Made by a program: the position numbers and the translations under genes. The notes under the pieces were generated by a model. The model was not told where the DNA came from and did not search any database. It worked only from the letters and a program-made list of their open reading frames with translations. A DNA stretch of 64,000 bases, from NCBI GenBank assembly GCA_002205965.3, contig NADL03000486.1, forward strand, positions 372,001-436,000. Reading direction: 5' to 3'. Below, piece after piece: positions 34,327-47,800 of this stretch. The stretch's first letter is position 1, and the number at the start of each line of letters is the position of its first letter. The stretch comes from Kappaphycus alvarezii (Eukaryota; Rhodophyta; Florideophyceae; Gigartinales; Solieriaceae).

Positions 34327-35110
34327 TTAGTTTTGAAGGCCAGGTTTTGTGCCATATAAAACTTCAAAAGGGGTCTTATTCCCATACGACCCATGAGTAG
34401 ACTTTGTAAGTGTCCTGTTTCTCACAGAATTCATTGCAGTGACGGCCTCAGCCCATAGAAACTCATAGTCTTCTACGTTGTTAAGTGTCCTTAGTTCTGA
34501 CAGCAAACTCCTTGCACCCTCAACCAGGGTTCTGATTAAGCGTTCTGCTCTTCCGTTAGACTCAGGGGAATACGGCAGTGTTACTTGTTGTGAGATCTCT
34601 TGCTTTCCGAATTCGTTTTGCAAGTCATTGGACAAAAATTCAATCCCCCCATCAGTCCTGATGTGCCTTATCTTCTTCCCAGTTAGACTCTCTGTCATAT
34701 TAATTAATTGCTCAAATGCCCTTGGAGCACTTGATGGATCCTTTAAAAGTCTGATCCAGGACGCCCCACTAGCGTCGTGTAGAAAACTTAGGACATACTT
34801 TGATCCACTGATCGAAGCCACTCTCGTAGGTCCTATTAAATCTGAGTGTACCAACTCCAGAACTTTACGGGCTTTCTTGGCCCTAGATGGATGTGGTTCG
34901 GCAATCTGCTTACCCTCATTACATTCTCGACAACTATTATCAGCCCTTTTGTTTTTAATGCATCCAGTCCATGTGCTGCATTCGTTCGGATCATTTCTTT
35001 CAAAACATCTTTGTTGACATGGCACACTCGCCTGTGCATCAACTGCAAGTCATCACACCCACTTTGGGTTAACAAAATTTCATTTCTTCCATCAAATATT
35101 AATGCTCGCA
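34327..35110 (-). pseudogene. Copia integrase region
   Basis: Integrase zinc-domain remnants (HRRVCHVNKDVLKEM) are followed by the catalytic core: LELVHSDLIGPTR, HIRTDGGIEF and YSPESNGRAERLIRTL (D, D, E). It then runs to a TPFEVLYGTKP block. Integrase before reverse transcriptase is the copia order. Confidence 0.9.
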
Positions 35111-35449
35111 TGCCAACCAAATGGCATATACCATGGCCTTCTGTATTACCCTTCATGATGATCTCGTCTCCTATGAACGCCTCCATCGCATTAGACTTCG
35201 CTGGGTATTCAATCCTTATCCTTGCATTTTGTGCCAACGTCTGTGACATTAGACTCGTTCGCATGGTCGGGATATGGGCCACTCTTTTAAGCTTAATCGT
35301 TCTGCAAGTCCCATCTATGTCTTGCTTTAACATTACCGGGCCATATCCTCTAATAGGCACTTTTTCCATTTATAGCGGCCGTGCTCATGACCTCGTCATG
35401 TATCTTTCCTAGTTCATAGTCGAATAGTATGTTACGCCAGTTTGTCATG

Positions 35450-36387
35450 TGCTTCGTCGCACAATTGTCAAGGAACCACTCAGATTCCATACCATTCATC
35501 CCAGTCGCAAATGCTAGAAATGCTGAATCCTTCTTTCTATTCTCATTCTTGAACTTACTGTTCAGCTTTTGTATTTTCTCTTTAACTTCGTCAGATACCT
35601 TCAACTTCGCATTATACTGTGGCGACTCTGGATTATAGAAACACTGTAAAAATCTGTGACCGACTTTGCCAACACCCGTATCAGCTTCTTTAAAATTCTT
35701 GCTACTTCTACTGTTAGCCTTACGGTTCACCTTCTCACCCTTGTAAAAGGCAGCATTGCTCCCACTTACATTATTTTTCTGTTGCAATTTGAGTTCCTCC
35801 TCCCTTATTTCTAATCTTGACACAATTTCTTCAAACGTCAAGTCAGCAGTGCTCTGTAGAACCGTTTTCATCATATCGTATTCAGGGCCTAGTCCTTGAT
35901 ATAGAGCGAACTTCTTATCTTCTTTCTGGAGCACATAATTGCTCATCGAGAGGCTATTCTCAATTTGAGATATATCCTCAATAAACGAACGTACTGACTG
36001 TCCATCCTTCGTCTCCATTTTAAACAGCTTACTCCTTAAACTGTACTGACTTGCAAAGGACTTGCTCTTCTGCATGTTCTCTAAAGCATCCCACACATCT
36101 ATGGGATCATATTTCATTGCTAGGGATGATGGAAATTTAGCATCGACATTCAAGAGTATTTCAGCTAAGCACTGCTGCTTCAACCTGCACTCCTTTTTCT
36201 TGGCTAAAACCTCATCAGAGTCTTCACCTTGAATCTCCATGTCGATAGTGGAACGTCCTTCCACAAAACTCCATAGGTCTCTAGCCCTGAGTACGAGCTC
36301 CATTTGTAATGCACACGAGGCGTACTTACTCTCAGTCAATTTCTCGATTGTATACCTGATATTTTTCTTGACTTTCTCTGGGCCCAT
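35450..36387 (-). pseudogene. gag: Copia gag and protease region
   Basis: Gag starts at the ATG at 36,387-36,385, inside the primer-binding site. It contains WDALENMQKSKS, LFKMETKDGQSVRSFIED and GLGPEYDMMKTVL, matching the UBN2-type gag core of copia elements. An aspartic protease block, W-F-L-D-N-C-A-T-K-H-M, follows at about 35,455-35,490. No classical zinc knuckle is evident between the two. It is part of a broken element. Confidence 0.85.
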
Positions 36388-36391
36388 AACC
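36378..36391 (-). other. Half-tRNA primer-binding site (initiator tRNA-Met anticodon arm)
   Basis: The plus strand reads CTGGGCCCATAACC directly against the LTR. This equals the 5' stem and anticodon loop of eukaryotic initiator tRNA-Met (CUGGG CCCAUAA CC). The element RNA would therefore pair with an internal tRNA fragment rather than its CCA end, as known for Drosophila copia and yeast Ty5. The gag ATG (36,387-36,385) is the complement of the CAU anticodon. Confidence 0.85.
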
Positions 36392-36600
36392 TATTTGGTT
36401 ATTAGATTATAACTTCCCCTTTTTTTGTTGTTGGTTCTTAGTCTAGTAATAGCTTATATACTATTCGAAACAACTAATGTTGATGTGATCCAACTCAGTA
36501 GCTCACGTACAGCTCACACAGTAAATATACAATGATGCATTGCTTGTCCACCGCTAGACTTAATCTGATAATCACATACACTTGTATGACTCATCTTTCA
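36392..36600 (-). repeat. 5' LTR of the copia element
   Basis: 209 bp, about four mismatches to 32,099-32,307. In element sense it begins TGAAAGATGAG. The GAAAG target duplication follows at 36,601-36,605. Confidence 0.9.
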
Positions 36601-36605
36601 GAAAG

Positions 36606-36921
36606 ATATGGTCGGTTGCGGCCCGGAAAATCCTACAGGGTGACCAGTCATGCCTTGTAAATTTTCCTAAAAAGCCTGCTCAAGGACGAGTGAATTGATT
36701 TGTCAAAATAATTGTGATTCTTGCTCGAAAATTGAAAAGAAATTGAATTGAAAAGAAATTGAAGAAGACAAATTGAAAAAAGGGTTGAATAAACAAAGGG
36801 CGAAAAAATAATAGGCCACAGACAAAAAATAGACTTACACTACTAAAAAAACCACTAAAAGGGCCACATTTTCGAAGCATTAAATCACCGTTAATTTGCA
36901 CTTGCAAAAGGGTATATTAAT
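36606..36921. other. No gene; small tandem repeat
   Basis: It contains two exact 16-bp units ATTGAAAAGAAATTGA at 36,731-36,746 and 36,747-36,762 within an A-rich stretch. The first bases continue the repeat A motif. No gene is seen. Confidence 0.6.
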
Positions 36922-38430
36922 ATGGTTTTCGGTCAAGGCAATAGACAGACCACGGAGTTGCAACAGTCTCTGGTGGACTGTGTGAATGGTTATGTTGAGG
37001 ATATTTCCCTCGCTGGTGACGAGTTAAGGGCTCGGTTACTTCAGAACTCCCCTATCCCAACGCTTTTCTCAGGACAGATTCTGAGCAATCCATTGATCAT
37101 TCGCAAGTTGATTCTGTTTCTCGTGGAAAAAAATGTGCCAACCGTTTGTCATGAATCTGCTGTCCTTTCAAAGACCTTTTTCGGCAACCATACTCTCCAA
37201 TGGTGACCTCAGCAAAGCATTAAAACAAATTGATGCATATTTCAACTGTCTTGCGTCACCAACCGGATCACATATTAGACACGCCTCAAATCCGATAGGT
37301 TGATCTCCAGTGTCCACACAACCCCGGCGCCATCGGGAGAAAAAATCTCACACTATATGTCCATGCGCTTCAGGGAAGAAAATAAGAAATTTTCTAGAAG
37401 CCTAGCCGAATGTTAGAACGGGTTCATAGCTGAATACAAGTATGCCTGGCAGAACTATATGCTCAATGACGAACAAAAGCTCAATTATATACGCTATCTC
37501 CTTACAGAAAATGCGAAAAGATTCTGCATAACGAATGTGGAAGGTGTGCATGAGCATTATTCTCAAGCTCTTGAAGCTCTGGAAAGTTAATATAACTCAG
37601 CCTCGAGGAAAAACAGAATTGCTGTGTATTTTCGAAACATTCGTGTCAGCCGTATATTTCTCCTATTTGTACTGTGAATTATGCTATCAAGAAAGTCCAC
37701 GAGGAAATCACTAAGCTCATTCCACAAGCACTACCTCATTGCTGTTCAGAAAGGCACAAGATTCAGCATCTTCAGTCCGCAGTTATCCGATTCTCCTGGG
37801 CTCGTGATCCTTGCAACAAAGCAAACTCTGGTGAATTAAGTTAAGAATTATTTTACAGCCAGCTCATTTCTGTCGCACAATTCGGGCAAGAGGATAAAGT
37901 TGGACGAATGGGGGATCAGAGGAACCTACGTATGAAATTGATTCCAGATGCAGACCATACAATATGTAGCCGCCTTGCTGATACATTGTATACTGGACAA
38001 CCTGATTACAGCCTTTATCGGCGTTCTATCAAACTCAGTCGTCACGATGGTAATTCACATAGCAACGACACTTACAGCATGAGGGAAAAAACCCTTAATG
38101 ATAGATTTTGTTGGGGTTGTAGTAAAAATGGTAATATTATTTCTCAATGTTGCCATTCAATTGCTGAGAATGTTACCGGTAATTTTCAATACTATCAGAA
38201 AAGCTCATCCAAAGTTCCGGCCAAGGCCACGAAACGTGTTCTTTTTGAGCTCTGTCCGTAATTGGATCATAATTATTAATCAGTTGATGAAGAAATACTG
38301 CCTGCGCAGGATTTCTCCGGAGACGACAACAGTGATGATAGCATTAATGACTCTGAAAATGGAAGAATGGATGGATATGAATCAATTTTTGTCCCTGAAC
38401 AGTAATTTTCACAAATTACAGTTGTGAACC
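36922..38430 (+). pseudogene. Decayed gag-like region of a third retroelement lineage
   Basis: A block near 37,360-37,610 translates to MRFREENKKFSRSL then EYKYAWQNYMLNDEQKLNYI and YSQALEALES. This resembles the helical gag core and the D/N-x-x-S/T-R-x-x-R block of algal and oomycete LTR-element gags. A zinc-knuckle-like CWGCSKNGNIISQC lies near 38,105-38,150. It is not similar to the gag of the other elements in this window. The copy is strongly broken and has no LTRs. Confidence 0.4.
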
Positions 38431-40599
38431 AACTGTTTTGGGATGAAGAGGATTTCTAAATGTGGTACTCAAACAAGCCGAAGTGCCCCTAACCGTAATC
38501 TTCATTTGTCGCTTAAAACGATAGAGCTTTATTCTCATCGGGGAACCTTAACTGGGTCGTATTTCCCCAGCATCAATCGAAAATAGGCTTAAACGAATCG
38601 AGAAACTCACCAAGTTCCCGCACGTCCTTCATAATGTAGTTCAAAGTATGGTGGGTAGTTGTTCCCGTCTAGTTACTTAATACAGCCAGATGATGAGAGA
38701 ACCAACAGACACCGACAAAGGCTCACAGGGGGCTTGCTTTCTCTTTAAGCACCCTTCAATGGAGTATGCCTCACATTTGGCGAAGAGAAGTGCGGATGAT
38801 AGAGCGTGGGTGGATAATTGAACGCGTAGACGGTATATTGTTCCTCTTGGTTTTAGAGCCTGAACTTTTTTTATAGAATCCTAGAGACTTGGTATGAATA
38901 GAATTAAAAACTAGGGACAGTAAGAATACAAACCCAGGCAAAAATCGATGTAAATGAGCGTTAGAAGCGATGATTATGTCCATATTAGATACTTTTGTCG
39001 TCATCAGCAACAATCTTGAAGCTCTTATTTGTATGGGGACGCCGGAGTCTAGCATTCCAAGGTTAATGTTATCATCATAAACGAAAAATTAAGGGGCAAA
39101 ATAACATTTCGTATAAACTTATAATATTATAGCCTTAGGGAGGGAAAGAAGGGGGGTACCCGGGCGGAAAAAGAAGGATATATCCAAAACTGCCGTTGGC
39201 AAGGAGAGGCGGATGCCAAAATAGGGAGAAAAATCCAGGGCCAACACCGTGATGGTAGTTTAATCGTTTCAGTTCGTGGCCAGTTAAGTGTAAGATTTAT
39301 TCAGCTACGATAATTATTCAATCAGTTAATATTTGCGACGGTTTGGTCAGTGAGGTCGATGCCAGCCAAGTAAAAAATATTAGAGCTTGAGATGACCAAA
39401 GTTATGTCTACACTTGGTCAAATGAGTGGCTGTCACATTCAAAAATATTAGGTCCAAGTTACGGGCCGAGTGGTCGAGAGCACACGTCCCTGGGACCACT
39501 CAGGCAATTTTACAGTAAGATTATAAAACTTGGTTGAAAGTCGACCGTATTGCCCTTGGAGTACAGAGAAGTGCTTCCTGGTAGCAACGGACTGATTTGT
39601 ACAAAAAATAGATCAAAAAATTGCCTAAATCACTTCTGCCGATGGTACCACATTAATGTACCAGTACAATCTTCTATATGATACCCCTCACTCTATTTTC
39701 GTGCTATGATTGAATTCCTGACTGACTTACAGAGTATTTTGATCTGTGCAAACAAGATCGTTTGCCTTAAGGCTTGCTTTCTCTCTGGTTCTGTGACCAA
39801 AAGTCCAGTTTATACATGCTGTGGACATAGCTTATTCACATTGCAATTAGGATGTGTCTTTTTGGTTTCATCAAAAATTAAAGCATGAATAACTTTACAT
39901 CCCCCCAATCACCAACTTTCACTTTCTAGTACGACGTTAAAGAAAAAGCACAAAAAGCGATGGGTGGGAGTCAATTTATTTTTCACCAAAGCGATGGACA
40001 AAAATTTGCCTAAAATCGCCGCTATTCTTGTTTTTTCATTTTTGCGCTCATTCCCCTTTTGCTTAACCCCTTACGGGAGTCAGCCGTATCCTTTGAAGTT
40101 GCATCTGTACAGTACGAGACGACATAAAGCTTATTTCAGGCTCTGCTCAGGCACAGTGGTAGTTCTCTGTCTTTCCTGGTCTTGTTTAGAGACTTACTCT
40201 TGGTACCATCGTTATTGCTAGCCAGGTCATTCGGAATACATTTACTTTTACTCTTTTTTCTCTTGGTACTTTGCTGACGGCCATAAATCATAGGCACTGA
40301 ACTGTTATAGTCCTCATTATCATTTAACTATGACTATTCCAACTCCTGTTTTTCAATTATCCTACATTGGACTGCCAATTCTCGCATGAAATCGCCGAAT
40401 TCCTTTTTTTCCAAGCATTCATCCTTGAACCATTCAAAAATGTTCTTCATCCTGGTGCTGTGCTTTTGTGGCTTTACGCATCGTATTATGTATGTGCTTG
40501 ATGTAAATAGGAATCATTTTTCTTTTGCACCTGTAGTTCTTGCAACTATGATCTCACCAGTTCTTTTGTGTACTGATAGTGACGCTTCCGGTTACTCTC
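38431..40599. other. No gene seen
   Basis: Over 2 kb of AT-leaning DNA. Open frames of 60-94 codons (38,771-39,055 minus; 39,964-40,221 plus) have no recognisable domain. There is a purine-rich patch near 39,130-39,180. Nothing else is supported. Confidence 0.5.
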
Positions 40600-43500
40600 G
40601 TTATCTTCGTCCATCAAAGGGTCCATCTTGACCTTTTCTATGACACTTTAGATACTCAATCCATCAATTACTTCTGTTATGAAGCTATCTCTGTCTTCAA
40701 TTCATTTACGGAGCCGATCTTCAGTGACTTCTTCAACTTTTATAGCTTTTATTCATTCAGGATTGATGAAAACCTTAAGAAAAGAATCATCTATGGATGC
40801 TTTGTACGAGTTTAGGAATAAGAAGCTAAAAAAATTTCTCACCAAGAGCTGGAGACATACCGGGTTCATTGACGAAGGCGGACCTGTTGTACAAGAAGGC
40901 TAATTTCGACAATATCGCAACTTCCCGGTTAATTCGGATTGTTGCATGTCTAAATGAGCAGTTGCGGCGGCTCTTATCATTCTTAGGACCTAACAGTCAC
41001 TTTGATCTATTGAAGGCTGTGAATGACTCTCACGCGAATCCCACTGGGCTTTCTAGGGCCTTCGACCTACACTGTGGAAGAACCGACGGCAATACTCGAA
41101 GTTCGTTCCAAAGCACGCTCAAAGATCCTTGAGAATAAGTTTTATTCCCTGGCAGAAGACCTTTCCAGTCTTACTTTTCCCTTCAAGCAGATGAAAGAAA
41201 ATTACGATAAATTTCGCACAGCCCGGAAAGTGAAGGTCACAAGTTGTGCTCTCATTGGTGTGCACTGGTACGTGGAGCATCTAGATGTAGGAACATCCGC
41301 ATTGAGATCAATATTGCAACCAATGCGGACTACTGGGCAATTCAGAGGCTACATTATGTACCACGGCATGGATAATTCCGCACGTTACCTCGGAAAAAAG
41401 GTGAGAAAGAAGAATTTCAAGTAAACGTTGAGGTCAACTTTGTCCATGAAATTAATTCTGACACCGATTCGGCAGTGATATGTATCGTTAAAGCGAAGAA
41501 GAGAACTTATGAAGGAGCAGTTAGCTTCCTTGCATTAACGAGGCTCTGCTAAAACAGTCTCGTCAAGAATATCACGGACGTATCTGATATCCCGTCTAGT
41601 GAGTAATCCGCGACAAGTACGAGTTATACCTTCCGTGCTACCGGCAGCATAATCTAGTGTCTCAAGACGAAGAAGGAAACCGAAGAAGGACAAATGAGGA
41701 AAGACCAGTTCAAGCAAGCTTCAATAATACGTCGAAAAGTACTACCTCGTTCCTGATCAATAAAATGCGAACTGCGAGCTCTCGTTCGGTAGATTTCTTT
41801 CTAGGATGCTGAAAGAGGTACGATGGTAACGCGAGTGCGGTTAGAGGAGAATAACATGCAGATAGTTGATTCTTGGTCGATAAACGTCCCTCTTTGGTTC
41901 AATTAGGGGATATAAAGATTTATTTCGCGAAGATATGGGCATATTTTGACTCGGGGGCCGTACTTAATATAAAATTTGCGGAGACACCTCTACAACTAAA
42001 TTTTTCGACAATCTACACCTTGATCAAATCTAACGTCGCAAATGATGATATTGTCTCCTTTGTTTGCATTACTCAGGTTTTATACTACTTTACGGTACCA
42101 AGCGGTCAAGCTGGACTATCTTTTCGTAGTAAATGCTACATTTTCTCTCATTTTCGGCCTTCAAACTATCTCCGCGATGAGCGAGAATCTAGGGTTCGGA
42201 ATCTGAAGTGTGCTCCTATACACTGGATCATGTTTTGCTGATTTTGGCGCCTTACAGTAAATGTCGCCGAGAAGGATCTGATGAGGGGCAAGGATACCGG
42301 ATTTACTAGCGAAAAATTCACTTTTTACTCAAACTCCGGTCCTTAGTCCTGCGTTACTTGAAAAGAACTGGTCGTAGCGATCCGAAAGACAAAAACAGAA
42401 GCAGTGAGAACTTAAACAAAGAAATAGCCAACAATTGCGCGGCCACAGTAGAGGAACAGGGCGCAGAAAACGAGAAGGTGGAGGTAAAAGGGGTACTTAG
42501 AGCCCGACTTGCTTATTTCTCCAAAGAAACCTAAGAGAATATTAAGAACTCGCTCTGTGATACCTTTGTAGTTACTTGGACTATTTATGAACTCCTCCTC
42601 GCTTCCGTGCAGATAAAAGAAGTTTTCGAGTTGAGTTATAAGACTAAAATGTATCAAAAGTCTTGTAAAAGATCTACAGATCACGAAAAGATCGCTTTTA
42701 GGGACATCGAAAATATGCTTTACGACTGGATAATTACACTCGCATCTTCAACATGTTCGTTTCCGTAGTGATCTTCAAGATGAAGGACGTTAGTCCATAG
42801 TTTATCGGTAAACTACCGTACAATTATATTCCAAATGAAGGCCTAATGGTGGCTATTATCCAAGATTGAGTAAGCATTCCATGATTTGAATAGAATCTCT
42901 GTAATTTCGACAATCGATTTCTTCGTAGGTTATTGGAAGATTCGTATGGACAAATAACTCAAATAGGTAACTAATTTTTGCCTTTTTTGTGCATTTAAGT
43001 TAAAGATGATGCCCCTTGACTTGATGAACGCGCTTTCTACATTTCAAAGAAAATGTATCACATCTTGAAAGATACAACCTTAACCATAGTATATCTGGAA
43101 GATTTATTTTTCCGACTCTATCGGGGAGCACGAGCGTCACTTCCGTATCTTCTTCGAAGCTATCGTAATGGCCGCGCCCAAGTTCAAGATCAAGATGTAT
43201 GCTTCGGAGGAGTCTAATATCAATATTCGCGGTCATTTAGTTGATACGGGTCGAGTTCATTCCTATAAAGAGAATATAATTGATAAAATAGAGGCAATTA
43301 CTCCCACTAAAACGACTCCACTTCAAATTTTCCTTGGGTTGGCTAGTTAATTTCGTTTATTTATCAAATATTTCGCAATTATTCCCGCCGCTCCTCACTC
43401 CGATACCTCTTGAAATAGTAAATTAACTTGGACTGAGAAGATGAGGAAAGTCGCAGCACATCTTGGGAAACGCTCAGGAGAATCTCATAGCGTACTTCTC

Positions 43501-44890
43501 TGTTCAGTCATGGATAGTGACTGGATCGAACCTCGAGTCAAGGAATATTTTATGATGTGATCCTAATCGTCCGATAGCCGCCGCAATGGAAATTAAACTG
43601 GCAGGAGAACCAGGCAAGCCGCATACAAATTCAGCGTCATTCGAATATTTGAGTTCTCGGTGAAAGTTACTCTTGGTACGTCCGACTAGCTCCCCTTACA
43701 GCCTAATGTGGCAAAGGACCGCAAAATCCGGGTAGAGTTCATAAAAAACCTTCCCAAACTCGGCAAAGGAGAGAAAAGGGGGCTGTAAACAAGTTGTTCT
43801 ATAGAGTCCTGATATAAATCATAATCTGTTTTCCAATACATATCCGTTATAAAAAGCCCAAAGAAGAGAGAAATAGCGTTCGAACTATCAGCTTGCATAT
43901 AAGGCCCCTCAAAATCTCATAACTATTCGACATGGGTCATGGGAAAAATTCAACAGGGACAGAGAAAATAATACTTGCGACTCGAGAGAAAGCACTCAAG
44001 TTATTGATTTTGGTGGTTTTAACAATACTAGTCGATCTGCGAAATAACTTTCACTCTCGAACTTATGTCCTTATCGAAATCCTTATTGGAAACAATAATA
44101 TTCTTCTCCTCTTCTCAAATGATATTATTAGCCGGGTTTTGATCGGCATAGCAAGGAGAATTTTCTTTAAAGGAGAATTTATAGAGTTCAATAGTTAGTT
44201 ACTGTTTGGTTTCCGCATTGAATCCATTTTACTGTCCTTAAGGGATTCCACGGGCACTAACTAAAGTCCTCCACACTGCCGCAAATATTTTCGAAGAAGA
44301 GAACTCTGGGAACTCTAGATAGTCATCCTGGTAGGAAATATTTTCCATCACACTGAGTCGAAGGGTCAGATAGCAGTCCGTGCGGTCGTCACACGTGTTC
44401 AAGACCGCAAATTTTGCAATAATCTGACCGTATAAGATCTCCTACTCTCTACATTACACCCATGCCTACGGTTGATCTTCTCGCGAGTATCCTCAAAATG
44501 ACAAATGAAATTGGTTTATTGGATGGATGCGCCCAGTATTCTAGACTTCTGAATCTTTATCTTGTCCTGTCAAATCGAAAAGGCAATTAATTTCTGTTTG
44601 TTTGCATTCACAGGGTTTTTTAAGAATAATTTTTCGTTTTTCGGTACGGTTGAGGTTGTAAGAGACTTTTGGCCCGTATTACCTGATTATAACGAGTACA
44701 AGGTTCACCCTCGCGATTACAAGCAGCCTTTGCTCAAAGTTCTCGACTATTTGCCTCCCTCGTTGATATTTCGCAGTATGATTAGTCCTCTACACCTCAA
44801 AGGCCTGCGTAGGGATTTTCGGATGGGTCTGAAGCCTTATGAACCTCCACTCGTAGTTTCACGGATGGAGCATTCCCGAAGGATTTAGCT
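40600..44890 (+). mobile_element. Decayed Ty3/gypsy copy (gag to integrase)
   Basis: Plus-strand remnants occur in the order of the 55-63 kb element. Gag lies at about 40,870-41,210 (DLLYKKANFDN like DKLYEKAGFDD; YSLAEDLSSLT like DALAEDLSRLT). Protease is near 41,940-41,990 (YFDSGAVLNI). Reverse transcriptase lies at about 42,910-43,380 (a GYWKIRMDK block and a MMPLDLMNALSTFQRK block), with an RNase H trace near 43,970. The integrase zinc region is at about 44,660-44,790 (FWPVLPDYNEYKV like WWPGVYSDIHEFV). It is heavily broken, well over ten breaks. No LTR pair was found. Confidence 0.68.
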
Positions 44891-47800
44891 GCCCTAAATC
44901 GACTTTCGTTGGGGATGTGACGGCCGACCGCGAGAGACGGGTGGGATAAATGGCTCACATGGCGGGGTAAGAGGTATTGTAATGTTAGGATTGGTAGAGT
45001 TCCAGTACGAAGAGAATGTGGTGCTTGAGTTTGAAGGTACCGTAGGGGAGGGCCAACAAGTTCAGAGATAGCGTCCCAGGCCAGTGTTCTATAGAGTACC
45101 GGTCTTACAGGTGAGGATGCGGTATTGTTGCCTACCTCTTTCGCTACTAGAATGGTCTTTACTGCAGATTGCTTCGTTAGCTACTGCGTTTGAAATTTTT
45201 ATGTTCTGTTATGTTCTACTATATTTTGGTTATCTTTAATTTTTGGATCTCGCTTGTATGGCACTAGAAGAACCTAGCACTCCCGCAAGAGTCGATATAA
45301 ACCGGAATCAAAAGAGGTGGGGGAAGGAAAAAGCGAAAAAGAAACCGCGCTTTCCATATAGTCACCAAAATGGGGAAAATGGGGGGTTAATTTACTGTGG
45401 TAGATATGTGGGTTGGTACCCAGTAAATTTGTACCCGAGCGTAGATACCGTATAATGGCCAAGCCAATTGTGAAACCGTACAATGCGTCAAAAACTGTAG
45501 ATGGCACTCTAATCTACCAGAAGGTGGAAGGGAGGCCAGCCAGCAAACAAGCGGCACTGGAGGTTACTGTCAATGCGGAGTGCCGCTGTAAAAGAATGCC
45601 TCTAACCTTCTAAAACCGTTCCATTGCGCGAGTGGCAACAGTTCTCGCGAGGTCCTTGACGACGGAGAACGCCGCCGGATGCCATCACCAACATTGCTCC
45701 TGCCTCTCTCTGCCAGCCAGACTGTAACAGCATAAATACCGTACAGGGGGTATAGGGGGTACAGATACTGTTGTACAGAGGGAAAAGGTTTCGGTATTTT
45801 ACTCTTGGAAGATATATCCGGTCTGTTGTACAGTGCAGTGTGGCCACACTTGAGCAGCACTCGCAACCCAATTTGCTTGTTAAAATTAGAGCCTAAAATT
45901 ACGTACCCGTAAGCTTATAACGGTATACTGTACAGTAACCTTGCCCTAATTTTGACGTAAGCAATCGTTGCATCGTTGCTCACAGGTCATTACAGTACTG
46001 AATTTGTATTGACCTTTTACCTATCCCTATGGTTGCCTGCAAAACTTTAGGATAGATCGAATGTAGCTTCCCAGAGTAAGACACCGAAACCTCTCTTCCT
46101 ACTGTCATCGATATCTACGGAGAAGCCGGATAAACCGGATTTTAGATTCTTCATGAACCTAGCAACTTTACAGCTGCTCGTCAAGGGCAGCACTTCCTCT
46201 CTGAAATACGGAATATCAAGACGTGGGTCTCGGCTTTTGTTCTACAATTCACCGCGGCCATACTGTACTTAGTCACCGAAAACTACGCACACACCCCACC
46301 ACCTGACCTCCAGACGGGGCTCAAGCGTGAACCCCCCTGGACCTCATGAGATAAAGGGTCTCTGTTCCTCTCTTCTCGCTGTATTTCTTGAGGCCTGTAT
46401 GTATGATCGGTGAGCGGTGCGTATAGATCACGTCCAAAAATTTACAGTGACTCAGCATCAAATTGCAACTGTTGTAAAAATCACCATACCTTAGAAAGTA
46501 TGTTCAGCATTGCTGTTTAATTTAGAACTTGAGATACTGAACTGCTCGAACATCGTGCGCAATGCTATCATTTTGTAGCACTCGCAGTATCATTGTTTGA
46601 GTCCAGCACGGCATATTTTTGAAGCCGTTCTCAACTCCGCAAATGCAGTGAGAAGATTCGGGATATGGGAAAACCTATTCTACGTAAGGATCATGTCAGT
46701 CACACTTTAGTTTGAACGTAGAAAAGAATGGAATGGCTTTGGATCAATCGTGGAACCTATGGTTGCCAAATATAAATGGGAAAAGTGTGGGGTGGTTTAC
46801 TATAATATTGAAAGATATCGTGGCTGTTATCCAGCGTCGTGGTGCGTACATAAATTGCAATGTAGAGGTTGTACTGCAGACTGCACTCGCCTACGTCTGT
46901 TTCACACCTTGGTCCAGTAGTTTTTTCATCTTCTTTAACCGCGAAAATGCTAACAGTCGCGGTTACATTATTCAGTTCTTGCGAAATTGACTAGTGGGCT
47001 AATCTGAATTTGAGAAATGAGGGGGGTAGAACGGGAGTTGATTTACAGGGATTGAAGCGATGACTAGTCTAGACATATTAGACCTAGAATAAAGCGATGT
47101 TGCTGGGTTACGTAAGGACAGTCCGTTCTTTCCAACCATTATAAAGTGGTCGAAAGTCAAATCCACTGAAAGGCGGATTTGGAAGTAATCAAGAATTCGA
47201 TAAGCCGCTAAAGAAGGATATCACTTACATGAAACTATTGATGTACGGTGCAACAGGCGGCTGCACGTGTCCCATTCGGCTGGCCGCACACCAGCCCTGT
47301 GAAGTAGTAACTCATGACTCGGCCTCATTTCCAGACTCTCCAATACACAGATCAGTCCCCCCCTGGTCTTCGGAAAATAGCTGTCCTGCATCCCTAATCA
47401 GTAAAGCACCCCAATTTCTCCCCCCATTCGTGATAAGGAGGGACAATTCAGGTTGCCATCCCCTGGAGGCGAGGGGATTAAAAAGGTGTGCATGACTCTG
47501 CTCCCGCCATGTCATCCGCCTCTAAACTACTGATACTTTCGCGGCTTATCGGCCTGGGCGTTAAAGCTCAGGAGAGGGCTAACTTTCCCTTCCGATATGA
47601 GAACAAGCTAGCGGGCGCACGAGAAGGAAAGAATGCAATTATCGCCTCATTGTGCTGCAGCAATTGCTCCGTTGCAAAGACAAATATCAATTGCTCTTCC
47701 TGCCGTTGTACATCCCTCACGTCAGGATCGGTGATGGTATTGAAAGGTCACAGGTAGAAGTTAACTAAATTTTCACAGGTTTGTGTCCTGGAGCTAAGAG

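Larger units (their letters stand above)
32099..36600 (-). mobile_element. Ty1/copia LTR retrotransposon (4.5 kb)
   Basis: 209-bp LTRs lie at 32,099-32,307 and 36,392-36,600, at constant offset 4,293 with about four mismatches (about 98 percent identity). The target duplication GAAAG occurs at 32,094-32,098 and 36,601-36,605. On the minus strand the order is gag, protease, integrase, reverse transcriptase, RNase H, which is diagnostic of Ty1/copia. The element is broken (roughly five or more breaks in pol). LTR divergence makes it older than the 18-25 kb gypsy element but still fairly young. Confidence 0.95.

Noticed and set aside
34846-35412. 188-codon plus-strand frame
   Set aside because: It is antisense to the copia integrase and gag region, with no domain of its own.
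47229-47757. GC-rich open frames as exons of a host gene
   Set aside because: Both strands are open, there are no domains and no convincing splice pattern.
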